DNA from: Incurvaria masculella
Lineage: Eukaryota; Arthropoda; Insecta; Lepidoptera; Incurvariidae
Direction of reading: 5' to 3'
NCBI GenBank assembly: GCA_946894095.1
Contig: OX335652.1
Span: 9,199,001-9,263,000 of the forward strand
DNA length: 64,000 nucleotides
Below are positions 43,806 through 54,240 of the stretch, piece by piece. The stretch's first letter is position 1. The number at the start of each line of letters is the position of its first letter. The notes under the pieces were generated by a model, which worked only from the letters and a program-made list of their open reading frames with translations, did not search any database and was not told the DNA's origin. Made by a program: the position numbers and the translations under genes.

Positions 43806-44160
43806 TCTTAAAATACAGCGGTGCCCTCACTCAGGCGCAAAATAAGTCATGTGGGACTATACGAAGTACCAGTATTATATTCTGTGGAATAATTATAAAA
43901 TAGGTTATGGTGCTGTCTCTACAAAAAACAACAATCGTTGTTAATAATATGCTTCTGCCTACATAAATATTGTAAACATACATAAATAATATTAAAAAAA
44001 TAGCTATAATTTAATTTATTTGCACGCCGCAAACTTCAGCAGTCATATTCACAATTCGAAATTTAATACCATACCATACACAATGAGATTTAATACGGAC
44101 ATAATCAGCGCATTAAAGTTAGTCCACCCGCTCTGAATACTATCAACTACCGATATTTTT
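43806..44160. other. AT-rich stretch, nothing recognised
   Basis: No open frame or repeat of note. Confidence 0.5.
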
Positions 44161-44173
44161 CAAATCTGCCACA

Positions 44174-44470
44174 CCGGTCGAGATCGAATCACCATCAAAG
44201 AAATAAAATAGAATATATCGTCACCGCTCGTGTGTCACCGGTCAATATCGAGTCACCGTCAAAGAAATAATATAAATATTGTCACCGCAGCGGGCGCCGA
44301 TATATCTTCTGTGCTGAAATACTAGCCACGGAAAATATATTCCCACCTTCTCCCTCTGCCGTATTTGGCGCCGTGAGGGGAAAAGGGACAGACAGGTGAC
44401 TGTACTTTCTCGCCTTCTCACTCTTGCCGTATTGGGCGCTATAAGAGGAAAAGGGACCGACAGGTGACAG
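44174..44470. repeat. Two adjacent local tandem duplications
   Basis: CCGGTCGAGATCGAATCACC at 44174 recurs, changed slightly, at 44238 (period 64), each followed by ATCAAAGAAATA or GTCAAAGAAATA. Then CCTTCTCCCTCTGCCGTATT at 44346 recurs at 44413 (period 67), each followed by GGGGAAAAGGGAC or GAGGAAAAGGGAC and GACAGGTGAC. The - strand frame at 44242-44484 is a by-product of these repeats. Confidence 0.8.
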
Positions 44471-44614
44471 CGAGGCGAGGTCAACCCTATTTCAAACTTA
44501 TGGTCATGATTTTAAGCACCGTTTTATCTTGTTAAAATAATCGAATGTCACTCTATCTTTAGACAGAAGTAAAGTAAATTTGTATGTATATGCGTGTCAC
44601 CGTGTACTATCGAA

Positions 44615-44720
44615 AATTGTGGAATGCGAGGAATTTCACCCAAAAGTACAATCTGGGGTCCTTCAAACAATGTGTAAATGGCGTGTGGAACCAGCCGGTA
44701 TGGGTATGGAACGCAGCCAT
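44615..44720 (+). pseudogene. LINE C-terminal stub
   Basis: It encodes LWNARNFTQKYNLGSFKQCV, the same YNLxSFK tail family as 8420-8605 and 62530-62690, in a broken context. The two overlapping frames at 44580-44870 derive from it. Confidence 0.65.
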
Positions 44721-44999
44721 GAACGCAGTATGGGACGCAGCCCGCGTCAAAGTTCAGAAGTCCCTCAGATTAGCCAGCCGTACACAATATGCAAATCTAT
44801 ACATAACATATATGTATATTTCCAACATAATTTTGAATTTATCATTTCTTTAATTTTTAGTTTAAAATGAAACATTACTACTATGAAAACAAATCAATCC
44901 TAAAATCGAGCGACTTCCCGCATTTCAAAACCCATTGTGAACGAAGAGAACAGAGCTCCCCGAGGTCCTCAAACATTAATAAAGCACGTCAATTACCGG

Positions 45000-45290
45000 C
45001 GGCCTCCGGCGGACCGTCTTAGCCAAATATTCAGGAAGTCTCTACGGGAAGATGACGACCGGATTCGTGTCCCGTCCGGTGCGGCCGAGTAGCCGCTCCG
45101 TCCGGCCGTTGGGATATTCCGGCCGACGAGGCGTTAATTGGCCAGCCGAATATCACAACTGCCGTGTTCGTTCGATAATACGCCCCCGAGTGGCATCTAT
45201 GGACGCCGTTACTGCTGACCCGCAGGTTACAGGACAACGAGCTGCTAGTACAGCGAGCATGGAAGGTCGGGCGTAGCGACTGAAACTTGT
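45000..45290. other. CpG-rich stretch of unknown nature
   Basis: A G+C-rich block with open frames on both strands (45052-45276 + and 45237-45031 -). No domain is recognised. It may be a decayed TE coding region or a regulatory island. Confidence 0.3.
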
Positions 45291-45568
45291 TTGTATGGGG
45301 GCGGCTACTTTAAATTATATTGTGGCTACGTCACTGGGACGGCATATCCATTTTTACATATATTGGCGGCAGTACTGGCGAGTAAGCTCGCTTAAGAAGA
45401 TGGTGAGGTGAAGAAATCTCTTATTTCAATGTACTTATTTAAATACACATATTAATTAAAATTATCAAATAATTCACATAAAATATAAAATACAGACCAT
45501 CAATATAATTATCAAATAGTTTCTTTATTGAGCATTTTACATGTGCACAATACATAATAGAATTCAAT

Positions 45569-45805
45569 GGCTCGTGCCTGTTTCCTCAGTCAAATTAAGA
45601 AATATTTGGGGGGTATTTTTCACATTAAATGTGAAATGAGAGCTACGTCTGAACATTCTAGTTTTTTTTTGATAAAGTGAGTTATATCCGTGATATACGC
45701 CTTTAAAACTTAGCATGTTTAACTAACATGTACAGACGTAGCTCTTGGTTGACTTATTTAATGTGCAATGTATTTTCAATTTGACTGTGGAAACAGTCAC
45801 GAGCC
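45569..45805. mobile_element. 237-bp inverted-repeat MITE
   Basis: The left arm starts GGCTCGTGCCTGTTTCC and the right arm ends GGAAACAGTCACGAGCC. Inner pairs are CACATTAAATGTG-type and GAGCTACGTCTG / CAGACGTAGCTC. The arms are about 75 bp. Non-coding. Confidence 0.8.
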
Positions 45806-45952
45806 TTGAGGTTCTTGATCACCTCATTATCCTATTAAGAATTTCTTACTACTCATTTTGCCGAGTCAACGTAACATCTTCACAGGACGCTATTTACTCC
45901 CGTTGCCACCACCTCTAGCAACAAAAATCCCAACGCGACGCGACCTGGGGGC

Positions 45953-46192
45953 CCATTCAGGTAAGAGTGAGTTCGAGTTCGGGAGTGAGTTAACCTAAAA
46001 ATAGCTGGGAAATATATTATTATTTAAATAACGGAACCGTTATTTATACTTTCAACGTATTTGAGGACAGACCAGATTTTTACCTAACTGTAATGATATT
46101 CTAGAAGTGTGGAAACATTAACTTTTTTTAAAAGTGAGTTGATATTTAGTGACGAATTTGAACTCACTCTTTCCCTGAATGGACCCCCTGGA
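45953..46192. mobile_element. 240-bp inverted-repeat MITE
   Basis: The left arm ACCTGGGGGCCCATTCAGG, then GAGTGAGTTCGAGTTC, is mirrored by GAACTCACTC and CCTGAATGGACCCCCTGG on the right. The splice-donor-like GTAAGAGTGAGT at 45961 therefore sits in a terminal repeat and is not exon evidence. Confidence 0.75.
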
Positions 46193-46983
46193 GGACCTCT
46201 GACGCTTCGTCCAGCCATTTTTTTTATCGGGTTTCAGGTAAGTGGCGGTGGTGAAACCAGGGGTTACTGCAAAGAACGTTCGATGGTGCGCGTCCCGAAT
46301 TGGTAAGCGAACGATATAACTACAGTTAGACGTTTTCCACTAACTGGTGGCTACGCTGCCGACATGCGAATGAGTTCCGATCGCTACTTCTGTCCTTCTA
46401 TGCTCGCTTGCTAGATATAATGGAGCAGACTGGACAGTTTCTCTAAAGTGTGCAGTGTCGCAAATAAATTAAATCAAACTTATCCTTCCGCAGAGTTTCA
46501 TGCGCTAATTTATTCATTGACAAAGCGTCTGAACTTCTTGACTAGTGAATTGATTATAATGATATGAAAGCATTAATATATGAGTATTACCATTAATTGA
46601 GAACAAAATATTCGTCCTCAGTGTTTCCAGAAGTTGACTTAAGTCGTCCTCGTTTCGTCAATAATGTTTTTAGAGAAAAAGCAAACTGGAAACAATTTCT
46701 TAACTCTAACACCAACGAAGTAGATAATAAATAATATTACATTTATGTTAACGAGTTCGTAAAATATCAAAGAAAATACAAGGGAAAACTTACACAAACA
46801 AACTTTAAAAAAAAATATTTTAAAATTATTTTTGATCTTAAAAACAAATATTTCTATCAATTTAAAGACATGTTAAGCGGCGTCATCCATTCCATAATGT
46901 ATACGGAGAGAGCTTCAGTAGGGATTCATCTGAAAACGAGCTTCGCAGTTTTCTTCGAGCCAGCTCGTGTTCTTTAGCTCAGT

Positions 46984-47195
46984 AGGCCTATTCCTGGAAT
47001 TCCGTAATCAGGAAGTCTAGAAAACAGCTTTTGTAGCGGGTTTCAAAGCAAGTTTTTCGACGGAAAACCTTGATTAACTTAAATATTTGCTCTGGAATAA
47101 TTTCGTCAAGAATATCGCTTGTAAAACCGCTATAAAAGAGGTTTTTGAGACTAAAGATTCCTGATTTATGATTACGGAATTCCAGGAATAGGCCT
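46984..47195. mobile_element. 212-bp MITE with about 26-bp near-perfect ends
   Basis: The left end is AGGCCTATTCCTGGAATTCC and the right end GGAATTCCAGGAATAGGCCT, extending inward through GTAATCAGGA / TCCTGATTTATGATTAC with a small gap. Non-coding. Confidence 0.85.
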
Positions 47196-47998
47196 GCCGA
47201 TGCGACCTTGTCAGTTGCGGCAACACCGCCGCCGCTCGCCAGGCACTGTCTTGCGGCACCAGCGATGGACGACTTGGTGTTCCTTCAGTCGGTGTCACCA
47301 ATTTAGCGAAGAAGGGAAGTCGGTTCGCTAGACCGGAGTGAAACGCGTGTGCTTTTCTTGAAGGGCGTTTATTCAATTATCACGTAGGGACGGGTGCGCG
47401 TGGGACATAAAGATATCTGACGACGCAGCGCCAGGTTACCGTTACGTAACTTGCCGCTAGACACTTATCATATCACTGTTCATGATGCGAATATCTTTTT
47501 AATCATGTGGTACAGTAAAACCCAATGTACCTACAACTTTTTTTTAAGGATCGTTCTTTTACGGAAACATAGCTTTGTTGTACTTATTTCCGTGAAATGT
47601 TTAACTTCAAAAGGAAATTAATTGTAATCCTCACGTTGTCTTTCTTTCACATCGCACCGAAGCAGTATATAAATTGCATGGTAGTGACTGTATTTGTTTC
47701 ATTATTACCCCAAACTGTTCACGATCTTTCCACGGCTGTCATTATACATCAAGGTAAAATGTTTTGTAAGTCATCATGACAGTTATTTCAATTCAAAATT
47801 TCTGTAACATGTATATTTTGTTTACCAAATTGTTCAGTTAAACCATTTTAAAATAAGGATTTGCTAAATCCGAAATAAACCCAAGCCGTTGATCACCGAT
47901 ACCCTAGTTTGAACTGTTCAATAATGTCTATTCAAGAAATTAAGAAGCTCCCAAAGATTTCGATATTATCAACAGGTATACAACCCATTAAGTCGCAG
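47196..47998. other. Region upstream of the Rost-like gene
   Basis: 47200-47400 is G+C-rich and could hold regulatory DNA or a 5' exon, but no initiator or exon is convincing. 47909-47998 is open in frame with exon 1 (ATG at 47924), so the true start may be 25 codons upstream of the one chosen. Confidence 0.4.
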
Positions 47999-50900
47999 AT
48001 GCGCTTGAAGAATTTCTTTTTGAGCCACGATTGCTGCAACGACTTCGTGGTGACCAGTTGGCAGAGCGATGACTCACCCGTGCCCATGCTACTGGTACGG
48101 CTGGGGTGCATCTTGCTGCTTGCCGTTACGACATGCTGCGCGGTCGCTGTGTCACTGGAAGCGACGCGCTCGGATTTCGCAGGTTTGTTGAATGCTTTAC
48201 ATATTTGTGCATTTTCGATGAGAATACGGGTCACTCTTGGTTCCGCTGCCCGAGCACGGTTATCGTCTCATCTTATAGCATCGGTGTTGTCCAACTCTAA
48301 TAGTATACTGTGCTCGGACAGTGGATTCTATGTTAAACCGTAGGTTGCATTCCTCATTTACTAGGTGGTGGGTACTTGGGCGGGCAGGACCGTACCATCG
48401 CTTTGGTATACAACACAGCAGGTAAAAGGTAAACAACGCATTTCGCGCAACGCGTAAAAGGTATACGAAGAATTTCACTTTGGGTCACGATAGCTGTAAC
48501 AACTTCGGCTGGGGTTGGTCACTTACAGCACAATCACGAGGCTGTAGGCATGATCGGAGGCAGCACCTGCACGTGTTCAATCTACTGGTTCATTTACTTC
48601 TCGTATTGGGGTATCTTGTTGCTTGCCGTTACGACATACTGCGCGATCGCTGTGTCACTGGAAGCAACGCGCTCGGATTTTTCAGGTTCGTTGCAATCTT
48701 CACGTACTTGTGCATTTTCGTTGAGAATGACGTTCAGTCACCGAGCACGGAAATCGTCTCATCTCTACTCCAACTTGTGGCAGGTCCAGCAAGTTTGAGT
48801 GGGACAACACTGATACTATACCGTGCTCGGGCAGTGGATCCCACATTCAAACGTAAGTCCCATTCATTATTTACTAGTAGTTGGGGTTAAGCTTGCCCTG
48901 GTTCGTAACATCGCTTGAAGCGACTTTTAAAAATGGACCCTGTTTATCACTCAGTTCAATGTAGCCGTGCTCGTATAGAAATTGCGTGCTTGCGTACAAT
49001 AGGATTTTCTTAGATTTTTAAACAAAACAGAATTCAACTATTTGGTTGGTGGATGGAGGAGAACGGATATGTATTCTCACATAATGTACTTCGATGCGTA
49101 AAAGCAAACATGATTTTAATTACTCACCATAGATATTGTTTTCCGTCAGCAATTAAGAAACGTTTTTATATTTGCAAATGCTCCTTTTATTTCAGATTTG
49201 AACACTTTACCCTGGCTTGTGTGTTTGTATTGGCTTTTATACAATATCACGGTCACTGTTACCGTTTTTATCTCCATCATATACTGGACCAATCTCTATT
49301 TTACCGGTGAGGATGCAAACTTTTAATAATATAATAATTGCTTGATTTCGAGCCCTAAAGCATTATTGATTAACATGGTTTGATATTTAAAGCTAAAAAT
49401 ACTTATCTACTCGCAATGTTTTTTCTATGTTCAGGGTATGATGAGGACTGGTACTGGTTCTTGTTGGACCTAGCGACCCACGCTGGCAACTCTGCCGTGG
49501 TTATGGTTGAGCTGGCAGCCTCACGTTTGCCGATTCACTGGCCACACTTCTACCAGCCCTTTGGTTTTACAATGTGCTATGCAGTCTTTACTTTGATACA
49601 CTACAATTTGAAAGGAAGCGACGAGTGAGATTTCAGACAAATATTATTTTGTAACCATTCTGTTTACGTGCACTTGTTAGCGAATCTACTTAATTCTTAA
49701 CTAATGAATATCAAAGAGGTTGGATTAAAAACTTCCTGATAGTTAGGAGAGAACTGTTGATGCTACTAACACGTAAACCAACTCCACCAACAGTGGTCCT
49801 ACTCAGACAAACTTCTCTTTATAGTTCTTCTCCAACACATTCAATAGTCCGTCATTAGTGTTGTAGATACATTTTAAAACCCCTCAAATTGTAATTCGTG
49901 CGGCTCGTAGCCTAGTGGCGCGGATACTTGACTTGCATACTAGAGGTCTTTGTTTGAATTACGCAATATTGATAAAAAAAATCGTAACCAATAAAAAAAA
50001 AGATGGAATCTTTGATTTGTGGTAAAGCTTACTTCCTTAGGTGTGATACAATTATCATTTATCAATTCGGTTTCAATTTAAATCCGAAGCGCTATTGATT
50101 CACGTCAACTCGCTTTAAACTGAAACTAAATAGACAAATGAACATTTTTATTTTTACAATAAGCCGAACCACCATTTTATTTTTATTTTTTTATTTAACA
50201 CTATAAATGCCAATTCTTTAAACAAAAATGTGCCTACATGCCTTAGCATGCACCCGAAAAAACCTTGATGTGAATAAATAAGTAAGTATCTCCCCTTAAG
50301 TGAATAGTATCGTTCGGAATTAGGGCATTATATGGCAAACTGTTTAACCCTAATTACGTACGAGAAAAATACTGTGAAATAGTTTTTTTTAAGTAAAAAA
50401 ATTTTTAATAACATTACTTTATTATTTTGAACCGCCAAACTAAGTATGTTTTTAGGATTTTGGCAGAAAAACGTGTTTCTCTGATTATTGAAAATACTTA
50501 CTTTACCCAAATTCTTTAGTCTTTAAAATGTTAACAATTAACAGGTTGAACGACGGATTTTGGTAAATAGACTTGAAAAGTCTTTATCTTTTCTAATAAC
50601 TAAGAAATTTTCTAAGCAATGTGTTTTCTGTGCAAATGTTATAGTAAATAGGCAATGGAAATACCTAATTGCGAACGTCGTTCGGAATTAGATAGTCCAT
50701 ACAACAAATCATCGTAAATCCGAACTACGATATTTCTACAATTCCAAATAAAAACCTGAAATTTTACTCACTTAAAATCACAGAAAAACTTATCACCTTC
50801 CTCACTATATCAAAATAGTCTTGCATGTCACGATGTTTGCCGCCGCTAAATCACTTCTGAGAAGACGTCACCCGCGGGATTCGCGCCAAAATTGTATGGG

Positions 50901-52301
50901 CGTACGTGGCAGACGCTCTCCGGCGCGGGACTGAGTGAATTTTAACAAATTTGACGTATATATATTCTAATTATTGTAAGCCATTTTCTTCCTTAATAAA
51001 TTCTGGATGTTTTTGCTTTTAAATTTTGTGTCAAATAGCACAAAAATAATAGAATACAGACAAAATAAAAGCGTTCGATAATTAGGTGGGATTTTTTAAC
51101 TCGTTCGGAATTACCCGATTTTACCTTAATTCTTAACTAATGAATATCAAAGAGGTTGGATTAAAAACTTCCTGATAGTTAGGAGAGAACTGTTGATGCT
51201 ACTAACACGTAAACCAACTCCACCAACAGTGGTCCTACTCAGACAAACTTATCTTTATAGTTCTTCTCCAACACATTCAATAGTCCGTCATTAGTGTTGT
51301 AGATACATTTTAAAACCCCTCAAATTGTAATTCGTGCGGCTCGTAGCCTAGTGGCGCGGATACTTGACTTGCATACTAGAGGTCTGGGTTGAAATCCTCG
51401 TTCCGTTCATGAAACCAGGCAATGAAACATTGCCTCTGTTATCCATCCAGTTCAATGTAGCCGTGCTCATAAAGGGAAGGTCCTGGCATGGCACCTAATT
51501 TCTTAGGAAATGTGGTGTATTGGGTTAACATTATAACGGTAGTTGTGTGGTATCCATCCATGTCAAGTTCGGCCAAGTGCGAGTCGGACTCGCTCACGAA
51601 GGGTTCCGTACCATCGTACAATATTTAACACAAAAAAAATATATTCATGTTCCCTCTTCCATTTGCCATTTACATGTTCCCTTTCATTTTTATTATTTTT
51701 CAATTTTACCTTTTTATATTATAATTGTTGTTATAGCGGCAAAATAAATACACACTCTGTGAAAATTTCAGCGGGCTACCTATTACGGTTCATGAGATAC
51801 AGCCCTTTGACAGACGGACGGACGGACGAGCGGACGGGCGGACGGATAGACGGACGGACGAACGGACAGCGGAGGCTTAGTAATAGGGTCCAGTTGGCAC
51901 CCTTTGGGTTTTGAACCTTAAAAAAAAAATGTTTTTATTTATTGTGGTCTGGTGAGATTTGACATCTCTTGATGTATAAAGATGTCATTATTCTCTTCGA
52001 TATTCGCAGATTCGGTAACTCATTTGTTTACGAGTTGCTGGACTGGAGGAGTCCTGCCACCGCGATCAGGACGGTGTTCGTGCTGGCTGCGGCTCTGCCG
52101 TGTCTGCACGCGCTGGTCACAGTCGCCGCCGACCTACGCTCTTCGCTCGCCGCCTCGCCGTCGCCGTCGCGGTGCGACCGACCTCTGGAGACGGGCCCTA
52201 GTCTGACGAGCTTCGATGATCGCGAATATCGTAAGGAAAATGACTGTTGGAGTAGGGATCGCAACCTTTCTGCGCTACGGTCCGAAGCCGCATGGGCGTG
52301 A
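47999..52301 (+). CDS. rost-like: Rolling stone (Rost)-like multi-pass membrane protein, five exons
   Basis: Proposed exons: 47999-48182, 48548-48685, 49196-49306, 49435-49624 and 52010-52301. All junctions are GT..AG and the phases agree, giving 304 residues. Family features: an N-terminal LSHDCCNDFVVTSWQ segment; TM1 at about 30-53; TM2 from WFIYFSYWGILLL (75-98); LPWLVCLYWLLYNITVTVTV and IIYWT (112-139); DEDWYWFLLDLATHAGNSAV; FYQPFGFTMCYAVFTLIHY; and a last exon with FVYELLDWRSPATAIRTVFV. Drosophila rolling stone acts in myoblast fusion; most insects have several paralogues, so the role here is open. Oddities: exons 1 and 2 share nearly identical TM sequence, the exon-2 acceptor (AG at 48546-48547) has a poor pyrimidine tract, and the last 45 or so residues are low-complexity. 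The start could be the ATG at 47924. Homology is from memory of the family. Confidence 0.82.
48008..48900 (+). repeat. Diverged tandem duplication covering exons 1 and 2 of the Rost-like gene
   Basis: 48008-48440 and 48468-48900 are related. AAGAATTTC(T/A) and CACGATTGCTGCAACGACTTC / CACGATAGCTGTAACAACTTC start both copies. CTTGCCGTTACGACAT and GTCACTGGAAGC(G/A)ACGCGCTC lie in the exons. GTTTGTTGAATG / GTTCGTTGCAAT, TACTTGTGCATTTTCG-type and GTGCTCGG(A/G)CAGTGGAT are shared in the introns. The offset grows from 460 to 503 bp. Confidence 0.85.
49689..49949 (+). repeat. 261-bp intronic direct repeat, copy 1
   Basis: It is nearly identical to 51125-51385 (offset 1436 bp; one difference noticed, TTCTCTTT versus TTATCTTT). 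The last 45 bases are the tRNA-like head of SINE-A (CTCGTAGCCTAGTGGCGCGG). After GAGGTCT the two copies differ completely. Both lie in the fourth intron of the Rost-like gene. Confidence 0.92.
49950..51124. other. Intron sequence between the two direct repeats
   Basis: AT-rich; 50850-50935 is more G+C-rich. The phrases CGTTCGGAATTA occur at 50313, 50690 and 51102, hinting at a diffuse repeat. No exon recognised. Confidence 0.45.
51125..51385 (+). repeat. 261-bp intronic direct repeat, copy 2
   Basis: Second copy of 49689-49949. Here the SINE-A head at its right end continues into the rest of the SINE, so this copy shows the original arrangement and copy 1 is probably the derived, broken one. 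Confidence 0.9.
51343..51566 (+). mobile_element. SINE-A with tRNA-like head, internally deleted
   Basis: A box TAGCCTAGTGG and a B-box-like GGTTGAAATCC lie in a tRNA-like spacing at the start. The 3' part follows (ATCCAGTTCAATGTAGCCGT, GGTCCTGGCATGGCACCTAA, ending CCATCCATGTCAAGTT). About 170 bp of body present in 61885-62306 is missing. It directly abuts a SINE-B copy. Pol III transcription is expected for the family. Confidence 0.85.
51567..51925 (+). mobile_element. SINE-B, full length with expanded GGAC array
   Basis: Head CGGCCAAGTGCGAGTCGGAC, AAGGGTTCCGTACCATCGTA, body TCTGTGAAAATTTCAGC and CATGAGATACAGCCC, then an expanded GGAC/GGCG tandem array (51810-51868), then CAGCGGAGGCTTAGTAATAG and TTGGCACCCTTTGGGT. 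The head contains a 19-bp palindrome (GTGCGAGTCGGACTCGCAC in better copies). The array expansion suggests slippage. Confidence 0.88.
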
Positions 52302-52773
52302 GCAAACACGCACAGCTTTTGATGAACCTTCAAACTATCGTACGGTTATCTGGGAGTCATAATATACGAGTGCTTACTTCAAGACAGCATTAAGACAGAA
52401 AAAGTTGCATTGAGATAATTAAGTTTTAAAGTTTACAAAAAAAAAGTTTTACATATGTTAAGGATGTAAATATTATGCTATCTTTGGACATTGTCAGTGT
52501 ACGATAAAGTGGATTTTCGAAGATTTTTGCGCAAATAATTTAGAAGAAAATTGCATCATTAAATGCATTAAGTCAAAACCAACTTTTTTTTACTTAATTC
52601 ATTCTTGAAGTAAGCCCTCGTCTTATGCGAGAAATCAAACTAACGAATTAATTGCGAAACCTCAAAATAAGTGAAATATTTGTAATTAAATCTTGGCATT
52701 AAAGACGCCGCAACAAGCGCAAATCAATGTTTTATTGAAACAATCAGTTAAAAAAGCCGTGCTAGCAAATAAA
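52302..52773 (+). other. Probable 3'UTR of the Rost-like gene
   Basis: AT-rich sequence follows the stop, with an AATAAA polyadenylation hexamer at 52768-52773. No other frame is seen. Confidence 0.4.
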
Positions 52774-52814
52774 GTAAATTTCAATTGCTGAACAAGTTTT
52801 GTACGAGTTTAATT

Positions 52815-52950
52815 GTGGTCGCAGGTTCGAATCCTGCTCCCGACAAATGTCCAGACCAAAAACGTTTTCTAATTATTTTCAAAACCTGATCACAATGCTT
52901 CAATGCACATACCTGTCATTGGATAACTTCAAATTAATTGTGGTGTCTGG
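52815..52950 (+). repeat. tRNA-derived SINE remnant
   Basis: GCAGGTTCGAATCCTGC (52825-52841) matches a Pol III B box, followed by GTCCAGACCAAAAACG. Similar phrases are at 9428-9465 and 9757-9777. No A box is recognised, so the head is incomplete. Confidence 0.5.
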
Positions 52951-53287
52951 AATGAGTTCTAAAACGTAAACTCAGCAATACATTTATAATTCTTTATAAG
53001 AACCTGTAATTCTTGAGCCAAAATAAAATTTCATGAATTATGATAGCATAGGGTATTTTTCTAAAATATGAAATATAAAATAAAATTATTACTAATAATA
53101 TCCTTTCAATCACATATTATGTGCGGTGTGAAAAGAAAATATGGAAACATCTGTTTGTATAAAAAGAAGGGTCCTGACTCGCTGACTTGATGAGTCCCAG
53201 GCTAAATCCGTGGACCTAGAAAGTTCAAATTTAGCACACATTTTCCCTGTCTGATGTCTACAACCACTAAGAAATGATTTTTCGAAA

Positions 53288-54240
53288 TTCAATCCCTTAA
53301 GGGGTGAAAAGATTTTAAAACTTTAGTATGAAACTTTTTTGTTTGCCGTCAGATTTATTCGAAACTATAATTATTCTAACACCTATTTCAGGATTTTCCA
53401 AAATGTATACCCTTAAAGGGTGAAAACGGTAGGAAAATTTGTTTGGAACATTTTTTTTGATGTCAGATTTACTCGAAATTATAATTATTATAACACCTAT
53501 TTCAAAATTTTCCAAAATGTATCCCCTTAAAGGGTGAAAACGGTAGGGAAATTTGTTTGGAACATTTTATTTGACGTCAGATTTACTTGAAACTGGGTAT
53601 TAATGCTCTTAAACATAATTAATCTAACACCTATTTCAGCATATTCTAAAATTCAACCCCTCAAGGGGTGAAAAGGGGTTGCAAAGTTTGTATGGAAAAC
53701 ATATTTGTTATCATATTTACTTGAAACTGGGTATTCATGCTCTTTAATATTATTACCCTAACACGTATTTTAGCATTTTCTAAAATTCAACGTCTTAAGA
53801 GGTGAAAAGGGTTGGCAAAGTTTGCATGGAATATTTTTATTTGTGGTTAGATTTACTTCAAACTGGGTATTTATTCTCAACATCTATTTCAGATTTTTTT
53901 TTTAAATTAAACCCTCAAGGGGTGAAAAGGGGAGTCAAAGTTTGCAAGAAAAATATTTTTTTGTCGGATTTATTTGAAAGTTAGTCTTAATGATCTTTGA
54001 CATTATTAATCAAATACCTATTTGAGAATTTTCCAAAATTAAACCCATTAAGGTGTGAAAATGGATGGCAAAGTTTGCATTGAACATTTTTTTCGTGGTC
54101 AGATTTACTTCAATTCATTAGTAACAGGGGTGAAAAAGGATGGCAAAATGTATGGAAAATATTTGGTGGAAATAAATCAAATAACTATTTCAAAAATGTC
54201 TAAAATTCAACCCCCAAGGGGTGCAGTCGAGTAGCAAAGT
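53288..54240 (+). repeat. Degenerate minisatellite, about nine units
   Basis: GGGGTGAAAA-like cores occur near 53301, 53418, 53536, 53665, 53800, 53919, 54051, 54127 and 54218, mostly 117-134 bp apart and shorter at the end. Each full unit reads roughly TCAGATTTACTTGAAACTGG, then AACACCTATTTCAG, TTTTCTAAAATTCAACCCC and the core, which is itself a small palindrome (CCCCTCAAGGGG). The short frames called here are repeat sequence. Confidence 0.9.

Noticed and set aside
45961..46245. Strong splice donors suggesting exons (CAG|GTAAGAG and CAG|GTAAGTG)
   Set aside because: The first is in the terminal repeat of a MITE; the second has no supported exon in front of it.
49905..49949. tRNA gene on the + strand
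   Set aside because: Same SINE-A head; the B-box side is lost in this copy.
51810..51868. GGAC repeat array as an independent minisatellite
   Set aside because: It sits at the position where all SINE-B copies have a few GGAC units, so it is an internal expansion of that element.
53302..54240. Short frames in the minisatellite
   Set aside because: They repeat with the satellite units and have no coding character.
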